Below are positions 20,987-31,837 of a stretch of 64,000 nucleotides of DNA, in pieces. The stretch comes from Deinandra increscens subsp. villosa. Its lineage: Eukaryota > Streptophyta > Magnoliopsida > Asterales > Asteraceae. The number at the start of each line of letters is the position of its first letter. Within the stretch, counting starts at the first letter, position 1. A program made the translations under genes and the position numbers. The stretch is taken from NCBI GenBank assembly GCA_039602395.1, contig JBCNJP010000017.1, positions 24,944,275-25,008,274 on the forward strand. Direction: 5' to 3'. Below the pieces are notes generated by a model. That model ran no database searches, was not told the origin of the DNA, and saw only the letters and a list, made by a program, of their open reading frames with translations.

Positions 20987-23291
20987 ATGGGGAAAATGAA
21001 TGGGGTTGAATCGGGTGACTCTAATCAATTATCGAAGGCGGGAGGAAAGGGGAAGAAATTGTGGAAGAAGGTCAAGTATCAGCTGGTTGAATACCACTCG
21101 TTGCCTGCGTATATGAAAGATAATGAATTTATTTTAGGTCATTATCGTGCTGAATGGCCCCTCAGGCAGATTTTTTTGAGCATCTTCACCCTTCATAACG
21201 AAACCCTCAATGTTTGGACGTAAGAACCCTAATTTCAATTTCATTTTCAGTTTTAATTGTGTTTGTTTTCATGGATGTGTCCAACTGTTTGATTATATGC
21301 TTTCTTTGATTTGATTATCTGAATTGTGGGATGTGTACAAGTGTTGATGCATGTGGTACAAACTTGATGTATTCCTGTGCATCCTCTGGTTGTATGATCT
21401 TTATGTGTTACTTTCATAACAATATCATGTCCACAAAAGAAGCCATATTTCGTATTTGGAACGTTTACTAAACGTGGAGAAATAATCCATTCTGTTGATC
21501 ATATTCAATCATGTGTAAAAGATTCAAGAATGATCATCTTCATAAAACTGTTATTTCAAAGAAAAGAAATGAAAATTCAAGAAACAGTCGAAATTGGTGA
21601 GGTTTATTGATTATATTTGACTGAGTATTCACACAAAGTTTGTAAAGATCATTTTGTTTCTTGTTGCAGGCATTTGATTGGCTTCTTCCTGTTCCTAACC
21701 CTGACAATATATAGCGCGAAGATGATCCCAAGTGTTGATCTTCCTACACTAAAGAATTTCCCGGATGTGCATAAACTTCGGGAGGATCTTTTGACTTGTA
21801 TTCCTTCTTTACCTGACTTGCACAAACTTCGGTCAGAGTTTAAGACTTCTTTCCCTTCACATTGGCACATTGTGGATCTCCTTTGTAATTGTTTGCCTGA
21901 GCGGTTCTCGCATATCAACCATACGGATACATGTGTTCTGGTAATATGTCTGTTTTATCGTTCTTTTTGGCTCATTTCACTTCTTTATGAAAGGTAGTTA
22001 TACTATGAGAATAATATTCGACTTTTGATATGATAAAAGTCTAGTTTCAATCTTTTATGATTTGAAAAATCAGATTTATCGAACAAGTATGGTATTGGTA
22101 TGTGGCTTGACTGACTCGTAATAACGAGGGGTCAATTTCTGACACGACAAGCAAAAGAAACTGGTTTTGGGTTGTCATATACGGGTAGAAATGGTAAACC
22201 CGTTTAATTAAACAGGTCAACTCGCCGACCCATTTAATTAAACAATATGTCAACCTGTTTGCATGGGCGAAGCATTGAAGGGACCGGAGGGGGCGGCCGC
22301 CCCCGCGATTTTTTCGGCCAGAAGCACTGATATTTACGATTTTATGTAAAAAAAAAAATATATGTATTGAGTATCGTCCCTCGAATGTATTGAGTATTGC
22401 CCTCTCGGTAAAATTTTTGAGCCCCGCCCCTCGGTAAAATTTTTGAGGCCCGCCCCCTCGGGATTTTCTTTCAAGCTTCACCACTGCCTGTTTGACTCGT
22501 TTAGATACACGGGTTGGATCGTTATTTTGGAGTAAAAAAGGTTCTACTTGTCTATAACATACATATTTGCAGTTTTTATTTATTTATTTATTTTTATCAA
22601 TTATATCTTATTTAATCTTTTCCTGAATCTTTTACAGCATAGTATGAAGGAGGATGTGGCGAACATGATCGCACCATTAGTGACCCGACCCATCACCCGG
22701 TGGCCATTCTTCGCTTTCTTAGGTGGGGCCATGTTCTGCCTCCTAGCAAGCAGCTTATGCCACTTGCTCTGCTGTCACTCCAAACGTCTCTCGTACATCA
22801 TGCTCAGGCTTGATTACGCAGGCATTGCCGCCTTAATCTCCACCTCATTCTACCCGCCCGTCTACTACTCCTTCATGTGCCACCCTTTCTTCTGCAATCT
22901 TTATCTAGGCTTCATAACTGTTTTGGGAATCGCAACCGTCATGGTCTCACTTCTACCCGTGTTTGATCGACCCGAGTACCGTAACATCAGGACCGGGCTG
23001 TTTCTCGGGATGGGGTTATCAGGGGCAGGACCGATATTTCACAAACTTGTCTTGTTTTGGAATCAGCCCGAGGCTGTGTATACAACCGGATATGAGATCT
23101 TGATGGGTACGTTTTATGGGATGGGTAGCTTGATCTATGCAACGAGGATACCTGAAAGATGGATGCCGGGGAAGTTTGATATCGCGGGACACAGTCACAA
23201 TCTTTTTCATGTGCTTGTGGTGGCCGGAGCGTATACGCATTACCGGGCGGGGCTGTTGTATCTGAAATGGAGGGATCTTGAAGGGTGTTAA
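20987..23291 (+). CDS. HHP4: Heptahelical transmembrane protein HHP4-like (PAQR family), three coding exons
   Basis: Coding exons are 20987-21219, 21670-21940 and 22638-23291, joined at GT-AG introns, giving 385 residues, the length I recall for Arabidopsis HHP4. The start MGKMNG lies three bases after an intron acceptor. Family signatures include KVKYQLVEYHSLP, NETLNVWTHLIGFF, and seven hydrophobic spans from about residue 79 onward, with a large loop at about 95-160. The metal site expected of PAQR proteins is visible: the Ser-x3-His segment ending at H210, D in LRLDYAG, and H355/H359 in the C-terminal SHNLFH. The protein should lie in a membrane with a cytosolic N-terminus. Arabidopsis relatives are linked to hormone, sugar and temperature responses. 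Its enzymatic role is inferred from adiponectin receptors. The frame is intact and the gene is likely functional. Confidence 0.93.
22262..22486. mobile_element. hAT-type MITE in HHP4 intron 2
   Basis: A 225-bp insert flanked by the 8-bp repeat CCTGTTTG (22254-22261 and 22487-22494). Ends are CATGGGCGAAGCATTGAAG on the left and CAGTGGTGAAGCTTGAAAG on the opposite strand of the right end, an imperfect inverted repeat. An 8-bp duplication and a CA-start terminal repeat fit the hAT superfamily. It contains GC-rich segments (GGGGGCGGCCGCCCCC at about 22288) and two copies of CGGTAAAATTTTTGAG. It lies well inside the intron, away from both splice sites. Confidence 0.82.
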
Positions 23292-23370
23292 TTGTTGGGA
23301 AGAAATGGGAATAAGTTTGAAATGGATGGCGTTAAGGTAGTAGCGTTTTGTTGTAGAGGTCAGTAGCAGG

Positions 23371-23376
23371 AATAAA
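23371..23376 (+). terminator. Poly(A) signal of the HHP4-type gene
   Basis: AATAAA about 80 bp after the stop codon, in a T-rich 3' UTR that runs to about 23430. It is the best candidate near the gene end. Confidence 0.6.
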
Positions 23377-23429
23377 ATGGAAGTATTGTGAACTTTGGAA
23401 AACTGTTATATATATGTAATTTCCTTTGC

Positions 23430-24530
23430 TCAATATAACTTTTACTTGTTATTTTCTCTTGGTTGATGTCAAGATTCATTTGTTTTTGGATCATATTTTA
23501 ACAAACAAAACTAAGATTATTGATAATGATAAATTTGCTATATGATTTCTAATTCGATATTCGACCTTTTATACATTTTTGAAACAAGCAAAAAGACACC
23601 TTCACATCTAACAAATCACGTAATTGAGAAGATTCAATGTCACCCCGATGCAAGCGATGCAAATTTCAAGACATGGTCGTCTCCATTTTTTCTATCAGCA
23701 ACTGAATATTGTTTCTCTCTTTTTAGACAATTGACTTTGTAGCGAGAATACTACCGTCTAACATCAGGTTCAACCAAAGCTGAAATAATATTGTTATCAT
23801 GCAATTTTGTTATAAATCCAAAAGTTCCGATTCCAAACTTCACCACCCATAGCCAAAAACCCCAAGATAGAAGTGTTGCAATGAATTTCCTTAATTATCC
23901 AAACTGTAACGCATCCAAATTGTTTAAGAATTTCCATCGCAATTTATAAGATTACAAAAGCCCAACTCACCATTTTCCTTATCGGAGACTAGAGGACATG
24001 ATCCCATTTTTTTTTTTTTAAACAAAGGAGAACCCATCGAGACTAGGAGAAGTATTGCTACCACATGACCACGTACAAAACATCCTTGATTACCTACATG
24101 AAGGAATTGCTTCCAAAATATCAATATGAGCCAACGAAAGAGAAAGGAACCGGCTACTCCTTCTCGCAAGCAAAATTACCAATTATACCATATACCATTG
24201 AAGGTCTTAAACTTTGACCGGAAATAATTAATGAAACAATCTTTTACCTGAGAAGGCTCCTCACTTCATTCATCGTTTTCTTTAATACCTCTAATCGTTA
24301 AGTGTCACTTTTTTATTGATCAATCCATACAAAAATTTAGACTTCTCATCCCCTCTACACCCATTTGACTTTAGCTTTTTGCATAGCATCGATATTAAGA
24401 AGACACTCAATTTGTTTTAATATGTTCCTTCTCTCGAGCCTAAATTTATTGTTAGCTAAAGAAACAAAAAGTCCTGCTCGAAAAAAAAGAAAGATGATTA
24501 CAAACGAAGTCTAATTCAAATCAGAGATTG
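23430..24530. other. Intergenic, nothing recognised
   Basis: AT-rich DNA downstream of the HHP4-type gene with only short random frames and a T run at 24007-24018. No structure or gene found. Confidence 0.4.
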
Positions 24531-24533
24531 AAA

Positions 24534-25440
24534 TGACAAGTAAGCGAAAGAGAGCTTTATTGATAAATGCACATCCGATTACACATAGTTAAGGTGTAAA
24601 ATGACAACATCCCTAATTTAGCTAACTTTCTGCCTATTTATAGAAGTTAGATATCCATGGCTTCACTTGCGCACATCCAATTCCTTGCTCCGCGAGCGGT
24701 CTTCTCATGTCCATAGCAAGTGTGCTCTCCCATGTGTAATAAAGCACCTGCAATATTTAACTAGGGGACTTGATTATGATGATGTCCGATGGATGTCACA
24801 TCCGAAACCTATATAGTATCATTATTAGCGTTATCCAACTCCAAAGAAGAATCTAGAGAATTAAGGGTTACTTTTGTTATGGCATAATAGTGTGTCATTT
24901 GCTGTACGAATAACTTACCGGAGATTTAACGAGTCAACACAAGTGCTCATATTATGCGAATGAAGCTTATTCGCATGAAATTTTTGCGAATGGAGTTCAT
25001 TTGCATGACAGGTTGCTGGAATGAAGCTCATTCGCATGGCAGATCATGCGAATGAACATCTTTAGTATAAATAGGTTGATTTTGTGTTCATGATGTAAGT
25101 GTCTAATTGAGAGGAGATGTCATGTCCGACCTCTTCCGTGCTTCAACGAGATATATGCTCCTTTAGTATATTTGTTGTAATCATTCAACTAAATAATAAA
25201 CCAATTGAGTTCATACAATTTCTAGATCAAACTTTCGTATGTAATCATGAATTGACCTGGAAACGATCCGAACACGGTTTTAACAAATTTCTTTTAAAGA
25301 TATGATTGAATCAATAAGTTTAACTTTTGAGTGATTCCAAAGAGTTTATTTTACCTTTGAGTCTTCTTAATTAACTTGTTCTTGAAGCCGATTATGTGAT
25401 TAGAGTAACACCCATAAGAACCATCCTACCACGAGTTGAC
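24534..25440. repeat. Remnants of one or two LTRs
   Basis: On the minus strand a TATAAATAGG (about 24638-24647) is followed by CAATAAAGC (about 24567). On the plus strand TATAAATA at 25066-25073 is followed by AATAAA at about 25192. Such TATA to poly(A) spacing of 70-130 bp is typical of LTR U3-R regions. I could not find paired LTRs, TG/CA ends with duplications, or coding sequence, so this is a tentative call. Confidence 0.35.
24955..25052. repeat. Repeated ATTCGCATGA words before a TATA box
   Basis: Six direct or inverted copies of ATTCGCATGA or its variants (TTTGCATGA, GCGAATGA) occur in about 100 bp, ending some 15 bp before TATAAATA at 25066. CATGCGAATGA and ATTCGCATG pair as inverted repeats. 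Confidence 0.7.
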
Positions 25441-25500
25441 AACCAATCTATCGAAACTATCCTCATCAAGCCAAGAGTTATACAATCTGAATGCGATAGA

Positions 25501-26945
25501 TGTAGGAAAACCATTCGAAAAATTAAAATTAAATAAATATTTTATTTTTTATACGATTACAACAAAAGGAGATCTAATCTTTTACAATACAAAGAGAATA
25601 AATTATACTCCTGCCAATCTAATTACAAGGAAAGAAAATGAGTAATAACAGTACGTTACAAGGATGAAATGTTACAAGCAAATTTAATACATCCTTTGAA
25701 GAATGATAACAGTAGTATTGAGGAAACAAAATATAAAAAATGAAATGAGATGAATAGTCAACAAGAAATAAAATATTCTTTGAAAAAAAATTAATGAAAA
25801 GAATTAAGGATTGAAATATAGATCAGAAAGTTATAAAGATTTAAATAATTAATGAAAACAAAAGGTTTTGAGAAAAAGAATTTGAAAAAACCTTAGGAAG
25901 GTTTCGAGTCAAAACCCGGGTCCCTTAAAACAAATTTCGGGTCTACCGAAGATCCTCTTTTGCTTCTCAGGGTACAATCGACTGAACCGTATTTTACGAC
26001 CGGGATAACTCTAAGCCTGAGATTACCTTTGAGAGCCTGAAGGTCCTGACGAACAGGATGAAGATCTTTAGAGAGTTTGGGAAGAAGATGAGGAAGAGAG
26101 AATGAGAATTCTTGCTGTGAATTCTAGTGTGTCAAGCCTCAACTGATGAGGCTTTATATAGTGGTTCTGGAGCCTTGGAGAGCACTCTCAATTATTTGTG
26201 GTCAAACTTTGCATTAAACGTCTTTAACACAAATTGATATCTAATAAACGTTGAATTACCTAAAAACGCGTTTACAGCTGTCATTCCGGAAGAACCAATC
26301 TACCGGTTCAACCTTCCGCTCCAACTTCACCCGGAAGAACTTCCGGTTGAACTGGTTTTTCCGGAAGAACCAATCTTCTTGCCTAACTTATATCGGAAGC
26401 CCAATTTCCGGCTGAACCTGCTTTCCGGCCCAACTCGTTTTTCTGGAAGAACTAATCTTCTGACTTAACTTTAACCGGAACATCTTCCGGTTGAACCCAA
26501 AAACAATAAGGCGGCTCACGGCGATGCGAAGTGCAAAGTGCGCCACATTGCGCCCATACGCCCGTGTGCGAGTTAGGGGTTCGCACCCTTCAGGATCCAA
26601 GGGATGCGTCCTACTTAAGGAAAGAATAGTTGGTAAGGTTTCCACCTTATAAACCACTTTATGATTTATCCCCCAACCAATGTGGGATAAGTTCTTCATT
26701 TTCTATCTAATTTTCACAGCTTTGAAACCTTAACTTTGAGCCTCGATATCTCAATCATACGAGCTCGGTTTTTGACGTGGTTTTGTGCGTTGGTAAGCTC
26801 TCCCAACGTACTATACAAACCCAGAAAATACAACACCAACAACCTATATCTGTATTTTATTTGCGTCCAAAGTTGATGAAAAACTCATTTCCACACTTAG
26901 TGAAAAAACAAATTTTCCACTAGTTTTTCTATCAAAATTCCAACA
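25501..26945 (-). mobile_element. Solo LTR of the Copia-A family
   Basis: A 1.45-kb relative of the Copia-A LTRs from TGTAGGAAAACC to CCAACA, with TATATAAAG on the minus strand (about 26153-26160), word repeats (TTCCGGTTGAAC type) at 26283-26500 and the AAGGCGGCT...GCGATGCGAAGTGCAAAG block. No internal sequence or partner LTR is adjacent. The flanks ATAGA and CTAGG do not form a clean target duplication, so it may have arisen by unequal recombination between different copies or have mutated flanks. Confidence 0.82.
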
Positions 26946-27196
26946 CTAGGATCGTAGTTAACACACTCTTGTTTCAACAAAATGGGACGATGGCCGGTCA
27001 GAAATGGTCCTATCCAAAGCGAGTGCCTCCAGGTTTGGAACACAAGAATTGGACATGAGAAATCTTTCCAATTTGATAAATTTGGTACACTTTGAATCAA
27101 CTCGTGTAAACATAAAACCTTCCATCAAAATGTCAACTTAGTTTCCATAATTAATGAATTCGTGAAATAATTCGCATTTAGATAATAAAAAACATT

Positions 27197-27323
27197 CAAT
27201 GTGGGAGTAGCCCATTTGGTAGAGACATTATCCTCTTAGGTGGAAGTCCTGGCTTTAAACCTAGGCAAGTGATGTAATTTGGTGTAATTGTAAATATTAA
27301 TTTGCCGTTCAAAAAAAAAAAAT
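27197..27323 (+). mobile_element. tRNA-derived SINE
   Basis: About 127 bp bounded by the 11-bp duplication TAAAAAACATT (27186-27196 and 27324-27334). The head has a polymerase III box A (TAGCCCATTTGG at about 27208) and a box B-like GGCTTTAAACC about 45 bp further on. The tail is a run of 12 A preceded by GCCGTTC. Size, internal promoter, A tail and duplication define a SINE mobilised by a LINE reverse transcriptase. Confidence 0.85.
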
Positions 27324-27334
27324 TAAAAAACATT

Positions 27335-27691
27335 ATCTTTCCGAACTATTACGAATTGAATTGGATTCGTCAAAAATAATAAAATTACCCGGTTAGTTGA
27401 CATGAATCGTAAAATATACTGCCATAAATAGAGCTTAGCAGCCTCCTCTTGAGGCACGTACATAAATGAAACAATGAAGATTTAGATTAAGCCATTCTCC
27501 TTCAATTCCACTATGAAGAGATGCTCAGTAGCAAACCACCGGCCAGAATGCCCTCTAGCCAAAGATATAGCAAAAAATAACGTAAAGTTTCCAAATACGT
27601 TCATAACGTGACAAAGATCTAATGAGTATGTAAAATTAAGTTTCTTAACTCGCCAAGAAACTAACCGAATTCTTATTAGCCAACTCCATAA
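27335..27691. other. No feature recognised
   Basis: AT-rich DNA between the SINE and the possible 5' LTR of Copia-B. Nothing supportable seen. Confidence 0.4.
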
Positions 27692-27893
27692 TGTTATGAC
27701 TCAAGATTCTACAACCTAATTCTATATGAAAATTATGTCTTTTGTAATTATCGTCACTTAGTGATTTAGGTAATTAATACCTTACGTATTTAGTTCCTGA
27801 ATTCTCTCAATAGATTGTTGTAAAATGACTTTTTATAAGCCATTGTATAGCTCCTGTAATTCATCCAAGTTTCAAATCAATTCATTATTTACA
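27692..27893 (+). repeat. Possible short 5' LTR of Copia-B
   Basis: Starts TGTTATGACT, contains TTTTTATAAGCC (about 27828) and ends at TTTACA just before TGGTATTCAATGCTC, a decayed initiator-tRNA primer site. About 200 bp is normal for the Ale/Retrofit lineage suggested by the coding region. No 3' partner was found, so the limits are uncertain. Confidence 0.35.
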
Positions 27894-28049
27894 TGGTATT
27901 CAATGCTCATAGCTCCAAAGAGTGCCGATCCACAACCTGTCCCTTTTTCCTTTTTTTTCCTGGTCCTAATGGTCTCCACCATCGTTGAAGTCACAGCCCA
28001 TACCCCTTCCCCATCAAACTTACCCCAAACAATTTTCCTGTATGGCATA

Positions 28050-28883
28050 AGCAAGTTATGACTACATTGATCGGTCTCGGTCTTGACTCCTATGTCACTA
28101 GCATGACCAAAGCACCATCTAAAACACTAGCCAACGATGCAAACAAACAAAACCCATAATACTTAACCTGGTTCCACCAAGATCAGACTATTCTCGATGC
28201 CCTGCTCGGCAGTTGCTGGACCCGATTCAACATATTATCACTTTTGCGTACACCTCCTACGAAGCCTTTGAATGATCCAGGTCTCATGTTATTTCCCTCA
28301 AAACACGACTTGGTAATAACCCTAGAGGTACCCATCCCGTTGTTGAGTATCTCCAAGAGATGAAGACGATTTTCGATAACTTGGCCCTCGCGCAAAGTCC
28401 AATCTCTGATGAAGATTTGGTTGTCCATGTCCTTGGTCAACTAGGAGAAGAATTCTCTCATGTTGTTGCTGTTGTGAATTGAAGATGCGAGAGACCCCTA
28501 TCAAATTCATTGATCTTTTTGAAAAACTTGGTGGACCATGAAACAACCCAAAAATCCACCTCTATTGGCCCTTCCATCGCCACTTTGAACTATACCCAAA
28601 GAGTCAGCCTACCAGGCCCACATCGAGCATGCCCAACTTCGATGCAAAGAATGTGACTCCTTCCCAAAGTCAGAACTATCACACCAACATGTCATCTGGT
28701 CAGCAATCCGGGAATACTTATTTCCCGCGTGGTAATCGAAACTCCTTTCTTTGCAAATATTGCAATATATCTGGTCACGACACTAAAGATTGCAGGAAAC
28801 TAAAGCGCTTTATCGCTGACAATGGCATCATTATCTCAATGACTGCTCCTACAAATCCGATGGCTAATACCACTTTGGCAGGA
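28050..28883 (+). pseudogene. Copia-B gag (broken)
   Basis: Short open pieces in all three frames give TWFHQDQTILDALLG, a segment containing VVEYLQEMKTIFDNLA, SDEDLVVHVLGQLG, and then in 28629-28886 a zinc knuckle FLCKYCNISGHDTKDCRKL (C-x2-C-x4-H-x4-C intact). This is the order of the copia gag capsid and nucleocapsid. Several frameshifts mean no product. Confidence 0.75.
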
Positions 28884-30038
28884 TGATTACGGCTGTCGAG
28901 ACCGTTACGAACCCCCAACTTAATTACAATCTGCAATAGTGGTAAGGTAGGGTTTATCGAACCAAGGGAATATGTGGAATTTGACTAATTGACTAGAAAT
29001 TAACAATTAACTATTAAATTACCTAAATTTACCTAGATTGCCTCTTGGCTGTTTTGAGTGAACTGAATTGATTAGCTACTAATTAATTAACTTAACAACT
29101 AAAGAAATTACTAAAGCTAGAAACTTGATTGCTGAAATTACTAAATCGATTACTGATGTGACAAATTAACTATTTTTGGATCCTGGTTGGCTGACGATCT
29201 GGGCAAAACCTAATTAATTGTTAATATCACATAGACATGATCCCCAATTGCCTAATCGACCTAATAACCTAAGTTCCTAATGAGTTGCTTAGTTCCTACA
29301 ACAAGGAAAGGCTGAAACACGACAGTGGACCATTAAAACCATAGTTTACTAGTTAATTGAACGAATTTAGCATGCGGGTGCTCAACGGTGCAAGAAAAAC
29401 CGGAACAACTAACAACTAACAGTTAGGAACAGAACGAATCCACACAACCATTCACCAAAAGCTGTTGAAAGAAAGTTAGCCGGACATGGCTAACGATACA
29501 AACATGATTATAATTGAAAATTGCATAAGAAACTGTACTGAATGATTGAAAATACTCTAAGAATCTTTAAACAAGCTTGAAAATCTGTAACCCTAGTGCT
29601 ATGGTCGTATAAGAATGAGGAAGAAGTCTAAAAATACTTAACACCAAAGTTTAAATAGCAAAACCCTAAATTATCTTCTGTCGACTGATTTGAGGCGTAC
29701 CGCCTCAAATGGATAATTTGGCGCGTACCGCACGAGTTTCTTAATCCGCATATTCTCCGTATGTTCAGGGCGTACCGCCCCGAACTTCTTCAAACCTGGG
29801 TGTACCGCCCCAGAATACTTTTTAGGACTTTTATTCATTTTCTTCTTTCCTCTTTGCTCGTTTTTCGTCCTCGGTACCGATCAGCTTCATTCTTCTTGAT
29901 AATTCCCAGGATTTAGCAATTTTTATCTCCGAGTACCTTGAAACACAAAATAGCAAAAATGTAATGTAATCCAACCACTAGTGTTACTAAAAATAAAGAA
30001 TTAATAACATTAATGCACGACACTTTGGACTAACATCA
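28884..30038 (-). mobile_element. Solo LTR (Ty3/gypsy-like) inserted in Copia-B
   Basis: TG...CA ends and a perfect 5-bp duplication CAGGA (28879-28883 and 30039-30043) define the insertion; removing it rejoins the Copia-B gag and protease. On the minus strand the 3' end reads CTTGGTTCGATAAACCC, resembling gypsy LTR ends. A TATA-like GCTATTTAAAC lies at about 29648-29658, just downstream (minus sense) of four GTACCGC words at 29692-29811. There is no internal region, so it is a solo LTR left by LTR-LTR recombination. Confidence 0.87.
29692..29811. repeat. Repeated GGCGTACCGCC words in solo LTR
   Basis: Four copies of (G/T)GYGTACCGC(C) in 120 bp, each near-palindromic (GGCG TAC CGCC). They lie immediately upstream of the TATA-like box in minus orientation. 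The rest of the LTR is AT-rich. Confidence 0.75.
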
Positions 30039-30043
30039 CAGGA

Positions 30044-31835
30044 CCCTCCTCGCAACAACAACCATGGATGTTTGGTAGTGGTGCATCCCATCATGTGGCG
30101 GATCATTCAACTCTTCACACCCTTTCTGAGTATGGGGGACCAGATGAGATCGTCTTAGGCAATGGTAAATCTCTTCCTATCACGCACATTGGTCACTCCA
30201 CCATTTCCACCAACACACGTCCCTTACACCTTAATAATATTTTATGCATTCCTCGCCTTCATAACAATCTTATTTCCATTACAAAATTATGTAAATCTAA
30301 TCATGTTTCAGTGGAATTCTTTCCATCTTATTTTGTGGTAAAGGATATTCGCACGGGGGCGCCCCTCATGCGGGGAACGAACGTTGACGACATCTATTAT
30401 GCCACATCTCAAGCTCTTCGTCGCCTTCTTCAAGTTCATGCCACTCCACAGCACCCGCATCTTTATTGTCCTAGCACCACAAACTAGGACATCCTTCTAT
30501 TAAAGTTCTTAAACTTTTACTTAAACAATTTGGTGTCTCTTTTAATAAAATGTCGCCAATTACTTTTCATTGTGATGTGTGCTCGATTAATAAAAGTCAT
30601 AAGCTACCTTTTGGTACAAACTCATTTATTGTTACCAAACCCCTTGAACTTGTTTATTCGGATGTTTGGGGACCAGCCACACAATCAAATGATGACTTTA
30701 CCTATTATGTTATTTTTGTGTATTATTTTTCTAAATACACTTGGTTATACCTAATGAAACATAAATCTGACGTTTCCATCCCTTTTCCGCAATTTAAAAG
30801 TCTTGTTGAAAAATACTTTCACACCCCTTTTCTTATTGTTTAGTGACAATGGTGGCGAATACATCGACCTTACTGGCTACCTTCAAACACATGGTATTTC
30901 TCATTTTACTACCCCGCCACATACACCGGAACAAAATGGAATAGCCGAACGTCGTCATCGACATATTGTTGAGACTGGATTATCTCTTCTCGATCATGCT
31001 TGGCTCCCATTCACATTCTGGTCCCATGCGTTCCATACAGCGGTTTACCTCATAAATCGCTTGCCAACTCTCATTCTTAAACATCAATCACCTTATTCGG
31101 TTTTTTATAAAACCAACCCGACCTACCTCAATCTTAAACCTTTTGGTTGTCTCTGCTACCCGTGGTTGCATCCATATGCAACTTCCTAACTCCAACCTCG
31201 CTCAACTAAATGCATTTTTCTTGGCTACTCTGTCTCAAAATCAACCTATAAATGTTATGACCCAGTTGATCATTGTCTCTATCACTCGAGACATGTTGAG
31301 TTTATCGAACATATCTTTCCCTATACTACTGACCCTAATGTTGTTAAAGCCTTTCCTACAGTCGATTTCTTCATCCATAATGTTGACAGCACAACTCCCT
31401 CCACTACTCCCCCCATCTTCACACGCTGCCCATCTCCCTCATAAAAAATCTACCACATATCACTAACTACCTCTTAACCCTCATATGCCTCCAACTGAAT
31501 GCTCCCAGAAATCTCCATCACTTGGCTCTGCCTTCCCCACTTCCTTGGATCCTAGCTCCCCTTCGGTTGCTCACACACCCGACACTGCAACCTTCACCTC
31601 CCATCTCTTTTCTTCCACTACAACTTGCTCCCCTAGTGGTGAGCTTTCTTCATCAGACTCCTCATCATCCCATACTTCATCCTCACCATCCTCTCCTCCT
31701 TCACGTTCCCAACATCGGGTACGCAAAAACTATTTAACACTAACTTTGTCAATACTACCACTCTTCACCCTCTTCCATCCTCCCTCGAACCTTTAACTTA
31801 CCGTCAAGCCTTGTCTGATCCCTGATGGTGCAAGG
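30044..31835 (+). pseudogene. Copia-B protease and integrase (broken)
   Basis: 30068-30487 carries the protease in the form FGSGASHHVADHSTL (Asp of the active site changed to Gly) followed by LNNILCIPRLHNNLIS. Integrase pieces follow: LGHPSIK, FHCDVCSINKSHKLPF, PLELVYSDVWGPA, then after a frameshift near 30840 SDNGGEYIDL, HTPEQNGIAERRHRHIVE and LNLKPFGCLCYP, and after another shift RSTKCIFLGYS. The Ser/Pro-rich stretch 31485-31796 is the usual linker before the RT. The zinc-binding head, both acidic catalytic residues and the final Glu can be recognised, but no single frame remains. Confidence 0.8.
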
Positions 31836-31837
31836 CC

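Noticed and set aside
25496..26950. Target duplication of the Copia-A family solo LTR
   Set aside because: ATAGA and CTAGG share only three of five bases, so I do not claim a duplication.
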